Positions 58,800 through 64,000 of a DNA stretch of 64,000 nucleotides are shown piece by piece; the first letter of the stretch is position 1; every line of letters starts with the position of its first letter. The position numbers were made by a program, and so were the translations under genes. The stretch covers positions 27,175-91,174 of IMG/VR virus record IMGVR_UViG_3300010157_000045; one strand, given 5' to 3'. A model generated the notes under the pieces. It made no database searches and was not told the DNA's origin. It saw only the letters and a list, made by a program, of their open reading frames with translations. Origin of the DNA: a virus.

Positions 58800-59208
58800 A
58801 ATCAAACCCATCTGGCAAAGGTATTTCTGTGTTGTAACGATTTAAATGATGTTTCTTTTCGTGTGTGACACGAGAATGGCAATTACGGCAAAGACATTCA
58901 ACATTTGCTGGATCAGTATTTTGACGATTACCATCCTTGTGATTGATGTCAATCTGTCCTGCATAAGTTATAGTTGAACCACAAGGAAATTCATACTCCG
59001 ATCCATTGCGGTTAGCACAACCGTTGCTCAACTTGAAGTTATCTACTTCGTATTTTTTAGAACCACGATGTTCTTCACACATGGTTTTCCATTTAAATCC
59101 CACAGTACCATCGAGTTTAGGATATTGTTTATGATACGATACTTGGTTATTGCACCCAGGCAATGAACACTTGGGTGCTAGTTTTGTTACTAATGTAATA
59201 TTAGCCAT
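58792..59208 (-). CDS. HNH endonuclease
   Basis: The 138-aa product has the HNH site 'DINHKDGNRQNTDPANVECL' followed by 'CRNCHSRVTHEKKHH', with structural Cys pairs and the metal-binding His. The N-terminus adds another zinc-binding set ('KCSLPGCNN', 'TMCEEHRGSKK', 'NGCANRNG'). It may be a free-standing homing or host-DNA nuclease. It overlaps the ParB-like gene upstream by one base, and the intact frames on both sides show that it does not interrupt a gene. Confidence 0.85.
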   Translation of the reverse strand: MANITLVTKLAPKCSLPGCNNQVSYHKQYPKLDGTVGFKWKTMCEEHRGSKKYEVDNFKLSNGCANRNGSEYEFPCGSTITYAGQIDINHKDGNRQNTDPANVECLCRNCHSRVTHEKKHHLNRYNTEIPLPDGFDYA

Positions 59209-60263
59209 TAGACTGTCTCCTGTGGAAATAGTCCTGGTGCAACATTACCATCCTCAATTCCGGTCTTGCTGGCATCACCGTGGAATGGTAAATTCAGGCT
59301 ACCGCCATTGCGTATATGCAACTCACGCAGGAAGTTACTCATTGCAAGCGGAGCATTCCATCCTGCACCTGGGTGACTGTATTCCCATTGTGTTTTAGAT
59401 TTAGAATGTACCAGTCCCGAGCTTTTGAATGACTTTCTAGCAGTGGTCAATACTTGGATCATCCAGTCGTTGGACAGATTGTATTGTGTGGGATTGGTAC
59501 CCACTAGGCGTTGTAGTTCTACTAGGCCGATATAACAACCTTGATCAATTTCTTCCTGCATCGGGAATACTGTTTTAACAGCACTGAGAATCTGATTCAG
59601 AATTTTGCCAGACTCATCTAGTTCAATGCCCTTTTGTGCATACTTGAAGTGACTAAAGAAGTAATCGTGATCACCACGTAAGTTATCACTGGCACGTGAA
59701 CCTTTGTCTTGCAAGTCAATTTCTAACGTATCGAACTGATCCTGCATTATTCTGGCACGAACGTTCTTGATATCACGGCTACCGTTCTTGTAGCGAACCA
59801 AGGCATTGCGATGCAAGTCGCCTGGGTTTAATCTTTTAACACCGGTATCGTTTAGCATTTCAAATGCATACGACGCAAAGTTTGGATCGTCTGTTTCTAC
59901 TACGGCGCAGGGAATTTCTGTGTAGCCAAGGATGGCCGCGGCAAGTGTACGATGTTGTGCATCATAAAGATAGATGTTACTGCCCTTGATACGGCAGGCC
60001 GATCCTGGACTGCAAATGCGTGGATCCCATTTCTTCATAATATTGATCACGTGCTTGTGAATAACGTCACGCTGAACTTCATAGTCGATCCAAAGATCTT
60101 CTATGGTAATCATGGTACTATGTGGGAATGTGTGTACTAGAGCTTTTGCTCTAGCTCTCCAAGTCGCTAGATCTTTATCTGTGACTTCGTAGTGTGCTTT
60201 GAGCTGTGATTCTACTTCTGCTACAACTTCCGTGAATTTACGGACAAGGCGTTTTTGGGCCAT
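59208..60263 (-). CDS. ParB/sulfiredoxin-like N-terminal-domain protein
   Basis: The 351-aa protein has a ParB-like core around residues 52-125: 'ITIEDLWIDYEVQRDVIHKH' and 'NIYLYDAQHRTLAAAILGYT' then 'IPCAVVETDD', the typical G.HR..A....G...IP pattern (here D-A-Q-H-R, the phage variant). The rest, with 'RRLNPGD'-like and Ala/Lys-rich helices, is not recognised. In phages such proteins are often predicted nucleases or DNA-binding factors. A sigma70-like promoter lies upstream and the HNH gene downstream. Confidence 0.72.
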   Translation of the reverse strand: MAQKRLVRKFTEVVAEVESQLKAHYEVTDKDLATWRARAKALVHTFPHSTMITIEDLWIDYEVQRDVIHKHVINIMKKWDPRICSPGSACRIKGSNIYLYDAQHRTLAAAILGYTEIPCAVVETDDPNFASYAFEMLNDTGVKRLNPGDLHRNALVRYKNGSRDIKNVRARIMQDQFDTLEIDLQDKGSRASDNLRGDHDYFFSHFKYAQKGIELDESGKILNQILSAVKTVFPMQEEIDQGCYIGLVELQRLVGTNPTQYNLSNDWMIQVLTTARKSFKSSGLVHSKSKTQWEYSHPGAGWNAPLAMSNFLRELHIRNGGSLNLPFHGDASKTGIEDGNVAPGLFPQETV

Positions 60264-60322
60264 TTTACTTTCTCCTTCATTACCCGAACAATACGGGATT
60301 GGTTAAACTTGCTACAGTTAAT

Positions 60323-60351
60323 AATGTAACATCATATCACAGAACTGTCAA
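60323..60351 (-). promoter_or_regulatory. Sigma70-like promoter TTGACA-17-TACATT
   Basis: On the minus strand TTGACA (60351-60346) is perfect, with TACATT (60328-60323) 17 bases away. It precedes the ParB-like gene and lies inside the 3' end of the 43-aa gene. Confidence 0.65.
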
Positions 60352-60463
60352 TGATTTTGGTTAAGTCGGCGCCAATTTGCTTGAGCCATTCAACTTGGTT
60401 AGGCATTAGTTTAGCACGAGCCTGTCCAACTTGATTTTTAGTCTTAAAGAACGTGTCTGCCAA
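60332..60463 (-). CDS. Small hypothetical protein (43 aa, TTG start)
   Basis: A strong ribosome site GGAGG lies 8 bases before TTG 60463, opening a 43-codon frame: 'MADTFFKTKNQVGQARAKLM' then 'PNQVEWLKQIGADLTKI' and 'IDSSVI'. The product looks amphipathic and helical. It fills an otherwise long gap in a dense gene array. The perfect -35 of the next promoter lies inside its 3' end. The TTG start and short length keep confidence moderate. Confidence 0.55.
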   Translation of the reverse strand: MADTFFKTKNQVGQARAKLMPNQVEWLKQIGADLTKIIDSSVI

Positions 60464-60492
60464 GTCCAAATCCTCCGCCGACTACACATACA

Positions 60493-60897
60493 TTAATCAT
60501 GATTGCTTTCTAAATTTTCTAAATAACTTTTTAAGTTGTTTCCGTGAAGTGTGAGCATCAATGCCTCCTCCTCTTCGAATACAATTATTTTTTGACGTTT
60601 AAGCAAGTAGTACGGACCTTTAAGATACCGTTCTAATTGCAGTAAGTTGAGATTTGTAAGTTCTTCTGCAAGTTCAAATTCGTAACTTTGCATTTTAAGT
60701 ACAGCCTTAACAAGCTGTAAGCCTTGAAGGCTAAGCCTAAGGCTATGTGGATCAGTTGGATTCTTCCACCAACGCATCTGCATTTCACTTGTAGTGGCGC
60801 TAGGTATATCGCCCAGCTTTACAAATACTTTAGTAAGCTGATTTTGTGTATACCGTTTATCAGGGGAAGATTTTGTCACCGGCTTTAAGCAAGACAA
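60493..60897 (-). CDS. Conserved-looking phage protein of unknown function
   Basis: The 134-aa product has 'QMRWWKNPTDPHSLRLSLQG' and a helical middle with 'LERYLKGPYYLLKRQKIIVF' and 'EEEEALMLTLHGNNLKSYL', a pattern I recall from T4-like cyanophages and relatives. No function is known. It overlaps the preceding gene by 38 bases in a different frame. Confidence 0.7.
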   Translation of the reverse strand: MSCLKPVTKSSPDKRYTQNQLTKVFVKLGDIPSATTSEMQMRWWKNPTDPHSLRLSLQGLQLVKAVLKMQSYEFELAEELTNLNLLQLERYLKGPYYLLKRQKIIVFEEEEALMLTLHGNNLKSYLENLESNHD

Positions 60898-61147
60898 CAG
60901 AGAACTTGTCAGTCTTGAACAAGACGTTTAGTTTCTTGCAGAGGTTGATAGCATGACCGCTATTAGAAAAACTTACTTTTTTATATTTTGGACCGGGGTA
61001 TGCAATGAGTACGTTTGCGGTCTTAAGGTTAATAGGATGGTTATCATAGAAGACCGCCCAGATGCCCTCAGAGGCTAAAACTTGCTCACTCTTATAGGTA
61101 CTTTTATTAACATGGTCCAACAATACGGTTGGTTTAGGTCTTGACAT
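60860..61147 (-). CDS. Conserved-looking phage protein of unknown function
   Basis: The 95-aa product begins 'MSRPKPTVLLDHVNKSTYKS' and has 'EGIWAVFYDNHPINLKTAN' and 'GPKYKKVSFSNSGHAINLCK', a pattern I recall as widespread in T4-like marine phages. It is a small mixed alpha/beta protein without catalytic motif. A GATAAATA motif lies 28 bases upstream, raising the option of late expression. Confidence 0.7.
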   Translation of the reverse strand: MSRPKPTVLLDHVNKSTYKSEQVLASEGIWAVFYDNHPINLKTANVLIAYPGPKYKKVSFSNSGHAINLCKKLNVLFKTDKFSVVLLKAGDKIFP

Positions 61148-61174
61148 TTTTTTAGCTATCCTTGATGTACTAAT

Positions 61175-61182
61175 TATTTATC
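61175..61182 (-). promoter_or_regulatory. Late-promoter-like motif GATAAATA (minus strand)
   Basis: GATAAATA on the minus strand, 28 bases before the ATG at 61147. Spacing is like that seen in the tail block on the other strand, but here it lies among early-type genes. Confidence 0.35.
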
Positions 61183-61198
61183 TCAATATATACGCACA

Positions 61199-61420
61199 TT
61201 ATTTAAAACCTCCACCATCCATACTAACACTTGTAATTCCTGGGGCAGTAACACTGACCTTTGATAATTCGGCTATTGTGGCCATCAAATCATAAATTTC
61301 GGCGTGTAAACTGCGAGCTTCTTCGGCATTTAGTGTAAGCAATTTGCCATTACTTTGATTCATGGCTCTAACCTTTTCGTTAAACTTTTTAACGTGTAAG
61401 GGTAGACTAGTGCTGTCCAT
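61199..61420 (-). CDS. Small conserved-looking phage protein
   Basis: The 73-aa product ('KFNEKVRAMNQSNGKLLTLN', 'AEEARSLHAEIYDLMATIAE') is helical and resembles a small protein family I recall in T4-like phages. It ends in a Gly-rich tail. It overlaps the neighbour upstream by 14 bases. Function unknown. Confidence 0.68.
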   Translation of the reverse strand: MDSTSLPLHVKKFNEKVRAMNQSNGKLLTLNAEEARSLHAEIYDLMATIAELSKVSVTAPGITSVSMDGGGFK

Positions 61421-61889
61421 TTGCTTCCTTCATGGCTTCTTGCATACGTTCTTGTGTTTTAAACGGACCTTGATATTCATAACGATTTAGTGTAATCAGT
61501 TTAGGACAGTGGGCACGAACCCATGTGCTACTAAATTTAATTATATAGTGACCTGCACAAAAGAAACTTTTGGATTTGGCACCTTTAGTATAGATAGGCA
61601 AATAACGTTGAACGTCTAATACTTCATTATGCGGTCTACTTGCGGCAGGAAAGCCATATACATCATAAACATCAAGTTTTTCTTTAACGGGCTTTTCTGC
61701 CTTAACAAACGAGATATTATATTTGGCACTGATCATCTTAATGGAAGGAAATTGTTCACGTTTATTATCGTGTACATAAACAAATCCGCCTTCTTCAATG
61801 GCCATGATGTTTCCTACCTTGTTGCCGTACAGCTCAACAATCCACATCTTGTTCTTTACAATTGGTTTCGCAATTAGTTCTTCAGTCAT
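61407..61889 (-). CDS. Conserved-looking phage protein of unknown function
   Basis: ATG 61889 overlaps the upstream stop (ATGA) and is preferred over the in-frame ATG at 61955, which lies deep inside the neighbour. The 160-aa protein has 'NKMWIVELYGNKVGNIMAIE', 'FVYVHDNKREQFPSIKMI', 'YDVYGFPAASRPHNEVLDVQ' and 'FFCAGHYIIKF', with an end 'MQEAMKEANGQH'. I recall related proteins in marine T4-like phages. It is mixed alpha/beta; function unknown. Confidence 0.7.
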   Translation of the reverse strand: MTEELIAKPIVKNKMWIVELYGNKVGNIMAIEEGGFVYVHDNKREQFPSIKMISAKYNISFVKAEKPVKEKLDVYDVYGFPAASRPHNEVLDVQRYLPIYTKGAKSKSFFCAGHYIIKFSSTWVRAHCPKLITLNRYEYQGPFKTQERMQEAMKEANGQH

Positions 61890-62245
61890 AATACAATTAT
61901 TCCTATAATTAAAATGTAGGTAAGGTGGTGCAAACATTGATCTGCTCCTAGCCATATCCAGAACCTACGGTCTGACGTGGACAACCCACGACTTAAATTT
62001 GTTTTAGCCCAGTCGATGTGATAATGTAAAATCATATCAAGCAGACCAAACATTAGTGCTGACATTGGATTTACAAACGGCAATAGAAGCAAGGCAGTTA
62101 ATGCTCCATGTATGCCAGCATGATCTCTACCGCCCTCAGCACCATACGTGCCTTTTTGTCCAAGCATATAATCAAACTGTAGCACAAAGTCGGCTATAAA
62201 ATGTTTTATACCAAATAGTGCAAGTAAAATAATTACAGTATTCAT
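61886..62245 (-). CDS. DUF3307 membrane protein
   Basis: The 119-aa product fits DUF3307: 'GIKHFIADFVLQFDYML' at the start, a conserved 'GRDHAGIHGALTALLLL', 'HYHIDWAKTNL' and 'DQCLHHLTYILIIGI'. Three or four membrane helices are expected, with His and Asp residues in loops. The function of the family is unknown to me. ATGA junctions couple it to both neighbours. Confidence 0.8.
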   Translation of the reverse strand: MNTVIILLALFGIKHFIADFVLQFDYMLGQKGTYGAEGGRDHAGIHGALTALLLLPFVNPMSALMFGLLDMILHYHIDWAKTNLSRGLSTSDRRFWIWLGADQCLHHLTYILIIGIIVL

Positions 62246-62433
62246 CTAGTACTCCTCTCGGCTCTCATTTTGCGACATGCTTCTTTTACTTGAATGGGAT
62301 AGTCAGGACTAATTTCCGATAGGCTACAATCGTAAGCAACCTTACGTAAATTTTTATCGTCCCATGACCCAGTCATTGCAAATATCACTGCGATGAGAAA
62401 AATAATACCAACGAGTATTTCTTTAAATGTCAT
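62242..62433 (-). CDS. Small single-pass membrane protein
   Basis: The 63-aa product has one N-terminal helix 'ILVGIIFLIAVIFAM' and a soluble, Cys-containing, basic tail ('VAYDCSLSEISPDYP', 'CRKMRAERSTR'). Small phage membrane proteins of this kind can act in lysis control or envelope change, but nothing specific is seen. It is coupled by ATGA to the 55-aa gene upstream and the DUF3307 gene downstream. Confidence 0.68.
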   Translation of the reverse strand: MTFKEILVGIIFLIAVIFAMTGSWDDKNLRKVAYDCSLSEISPDYPIQVKEACRKMRAERSTR

Positions 62434-62597
62434 TTTTTATTTAGAAAATAGTTAAGAATAATAAGAATTGCGTCAATGGCCATGCCTTCGTAGTTGCCAC
62501 GACTAAATTCGTGTATCATATCCAATGATAGCCAACCGATAATGAACCAAGTGATTTCTGTGTAATTTTGTTGATACCAACGTACAATACTATCCAT
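62430..62597 (-). CDS. Small membrane protein (55 aa)
   Basis: GGAG lies 7 bases before ATG 62597, and the 55-codon frame ends in TGA overlapping the next ATG (ATGA). The product begins 'MDSIVRWYQQNYTEITWFII' and contains 'GWLSLDMIHEFSRGNYEG' and 'AILIILNYFLNKK', giving two hydrophobic helices. I recall similar 'WYQ.N...ITWFIIGW...LN..LNK' proteins in T4-like cyanophages. It starts just after the exonuclease stop. Confidence 0.78.
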   Translation of the reverse strand: MDSIVRWYQQNYTEITWFIIGWLSLDMIHEFSRGNYEGMAIDAILIILNYFLNKK

Positions 62598-62598
62598 A

Positions 62599-63591
62599 TT
62601 ATTTCTCCGGGTAAGGTTTTTCTAGAAAACGCACATAACTGTCAGACTGCTCTGACATTTTAATTAAATCATACTTGCCACAAAACTTTAAGAACTGTGC
62701 GCCTACCATTGGGCGACTAAGTGGCTTTGCGCCTTCCGCAATAGTTTCTGCTATTTGTTGCTTAATATCATCTGGTTGTGCAGACAAATCCACTAGTGTT
62801 ACATTACGATTATAATCGTCTAATACTCTGTGCTCAGACTCGTTATGGTCTGTCCAACGTTGGAGCATGAGATTGTTCCACGCAAAGCCTTTCGCCTCTC
62901 TGTCCGCGAAGGCCTCTTCAAGACCAACTTTACTTTTAGTTCCTTTTTTCCGAACTCCCGGGTAAGCTGAAAAGACATTGTCTGTGGGGTCTCCCCGCAT
63001 ACATTTTTCAAATAAAATCCACTTAGGGTCCGGAATAACTTTTGCCGCCTTAGTTTTTTTATCGATGACTGCTTTACCTTTTTTGTCGAAAATACCCGTA
63101 ATAGTATGGAGCTCATCTGCGATCCCGTTATATTGATTTACATTGTCTGCAAGTAACTGATAAAAATCAGTATCGCTAGATACAATAGTGTGATGATCGT
63201 CTGGGTGGCTCTGTATCCATCCAGCAATTAAATCATCTGCTTCTAAATTGCCGTGTTGCAAAACTGTACAATTGGTTTTATTTGCAAGAAAGTCTTTTAG
63301 GTTATCGAACGATTCCCAAAATAATTGATCTTCTTCTTGTTCTTTTTCTGTGAGTGCCGCACGAGCTACAGCACGATTGGCTTTATATGGTGCGTAAAAG
63401 TCTTTGCGCCACGAGCGACCTTCCAAACAGAAAATAACGTGGTCAGCTTTTTGGTCTCTAAAGGCCTTACTAACACTATTTAGCGTTACATGAATGGAAA
63501 ATCCTAACCTATCCCAGGTATCGGCTTGGCGGTGGGCGGCGTGTCTAGCACGAAAAAAGGTATTTGCGGTGTCAACAAGTAGATATCTCAT
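62599..63591 (-). CDS. 5'-3' exonuclease, FEN/T4-RNase-H-like
   Basis: The 330-aa protein starts 'MRYLLVDTANTFFRARHAAH' (Asp7), has 'FCLEGRSWRKDFYAPYKANR' (the arch region), 'NLEADDLIAGW', 'HTIVSSDTDFYQLL' and 'MRGDPTDNVFSAYPGVRKKG' (helix-hairpin-helix region). The acidic residues are those that bind metal in flap endonucleases. It would remove RNA primers or flaps during phage DNA replication. Its ATG is placed about one base from the predicted transcription start, so it may be translated from a leaderless mRNA. Confidence 0.9.
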   Translation of the reverse strand: MRYLLVDTANTFFRARHAAHRQADTWDRLGFSIHVTLNSVSKAFRDQKADHVIFCLEGRSWRKDFYAPYKANRAVARAALTEKEQEEDQLFWESFDNLKDFLANKTNCTVLQHGNLEADDLIAGWIQSHPDDHHTIVSSDTDFYQLLADNVNQYNGIADELHTITGIFDKKGKAVIDKKTKAAKVIPDPKWILFEKCMRGDPTDNVFSAYPGVRKKGTKSKVGLEEAFADREAKGFAWNNLMLQRWTDHNESEHRVLDDYNRNVTLVDLSAQPDDIKQQIAETIAEGAKPLSRPMVGAQFLKFCGKYDLIKMSEQSDSYVRFLEKPYPEK

Positions 63592-63597
63592 GTAGTT

Positions 63598-63626
63598 ATA
63601 ATAGCATTTAATGATTAACTTGTCAA
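63598..63626 (-). promoter_or_regulatory. Near-consensus sigma70 promoter TTGACA-17-TATTAT
   Basis: On the minus strand TTGACA (63626-63621) is perfect and TATTAT (63603-63598) matches 5 of 6, with a 17-base spacer. The exonuclease ATG begins only 6 bases after the -10. Confidence 0.85.
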
Positions 63627-64000
63627 TATCTTTTGGACATAATTTTGGAGCAAGTATTCAGACCAAGCAAGATGGGCATCTGCCCGAAAATGGTAGCTAG
63701 TAGGAGTTGCAGTTTGGAATCCTTGGGCTTTTAACCAATTATAATAAGTAAGATCTTCATCGTACGGTCCTATGTAGCATCCGTCCCAATCTATTTCTTC
63801 GGCACCCAAATGTCTAAGATTTCGAATATTACTAAACGATGTAAACGTATTAAAAAATATATGTGGTATCTTTTTATCTAGTAATGAAATATGTAAGTTG
63901 GCTATGCGCTCGTGGATATTGACTAATTTTTTGTTAACAACCGATGAATTGTGTTGATCAATGACCCATTCCTTATAACGAGTTTTAAGTTCATCTGGAA
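63615..64000 (-). CDS. SGNH-hydrolase-like protein, C-terminal part (5' end outside window)
   Basis: The frame is open to the right edge of the window, so the gene starts beyond it; the TTG at 63809 is only an internal codon. The visible 127 residues contain a helix 'NKKLVNIHERIANLHISLLD' and 'IPHIFFNTFTSF', then 'YDEDLTYYNWLKAQGF' and a closing 'SYHFRADAHLAWSEYLL', the position of the SGNH block V His in the other copies of this phage ('HPGPQAHEYYA', 'HLLPAEHLEYL'). It is probably the fifth SGNH-like gene; the nucleophile part is not visible. Confidence 0.55.
   Translation of the reverse strand, partial: PDELKTRYKEWVIDQHNSSVVNKKLVNIHERIANLHISLLDKKIPHIFFNTFTSFSNIRNLRHLGAEEIDWDGCYIGPYDEDLTYYNWLKAQGFQTATPTSYHFRADAHLAWSEYLLQNYVQKILTS

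Noticed and set aside
1-64000. tRNA genes, integrase, transposase or restriction-modification genes
   Set aside because: No cloverleaf-like segment, tyrosine/serine recombinase, DDE transposase or methylase motifs were noticed on either strand; a tRNAscan run would be decisive for tRNAs.

Overview
The window is a 64-kb piece of a large, AT-rich dsDNA tailed-phage genome, most likely a T4-like myovirus of aquatic bacteria. The evidence is the baseplate and tail-fibre block with a giant structural protein, tail-collar and S74-type fibre ends, ATAAATA late-promoter-like motifs before tail genes, a compact early-type block carrying thyA, DHFR and a T4-RNase-H-like exonuclease, and many tiny overlapping genes of unknown function. 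No tRNA, rRNA, CRISPR array, IS element or integrase was recognised. Family names come from motifs and memory, not from database searches. The host cannot be read from the sequence.

Layout. (1) 1-22.4 kb, plus strand: virion genes. They are a partial baseplate-wedge (gp6/J-like) gene, a 3585-aa giant structural protein, a small structural protein, three tail fibres sharing a related N-terminal head but with different tips, two glycine-rich adhesin-like genes that look like one gene split by an insert of about 0.9 kb, and a final structural protein. A hairpin terminator closes the block at 22.47-22.50 kb. (2) 22.5-42.9 kb, plus strand: 23 tightly overlapping genes of an accessory, metabolism-like island. 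It holds glycosyltransferase-like proteins, SGNH-hydrolase-like proteins, seven consecutive radical-SAM enzymes (six with an N-terminal Cys cluster, one with a C-terminal SPASM-like cluster), a NodU/CmcH-type carbamoyltransferase, an APS-kinase/nucleotidyltransferase fusion and a DUF2061 membrane protein. (3) 42.9-49.6 kb, mostly minus strand: another glycosyltransferase-like gene, a plus-strand protein built of repeated modules, two NDP-sugar epimerases, a DegT aminotransferase and a PIG-L deacetylase. (4) 49.6-64 kb, minus strand: thyA and DHFR, many small phage genes, a metalloprotease/VWA protein with a MoxR-type AAA+ ATPase, an HNH nuclease, a ParB-like protein, DUF3307 and other small membrane proteins, and a 5'-3' exonuclease. 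A partial SGNH-like gene runs off the right edge.

Regions 2 and 3 read as one programme. The products could make, activate, carbamoylate, deacetylate, aminate and transfer an unusual sugar or small molecule, with radical-SAM chemistry as the distinctive element. The position directly downstream of the fibre and adhesin genes suggests decoration of the virion or of the infected cell's surface; that role is inference.

Five short genes (25-55 codons) were found by reading the gaps: 39794-39895, 53519-53596, 54138-54245, 60332-60463 and 62430-62597. Several starts were reassigned (GTG 12121; ATG 34233, 44178, 48013, 48623, 52072, 56081, 57431, 58799, 61889). With these genes added, no gene-free stretch exceeds about 130 bases. 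The remaining gaps hold promoters, terminators or nothing recognisable.
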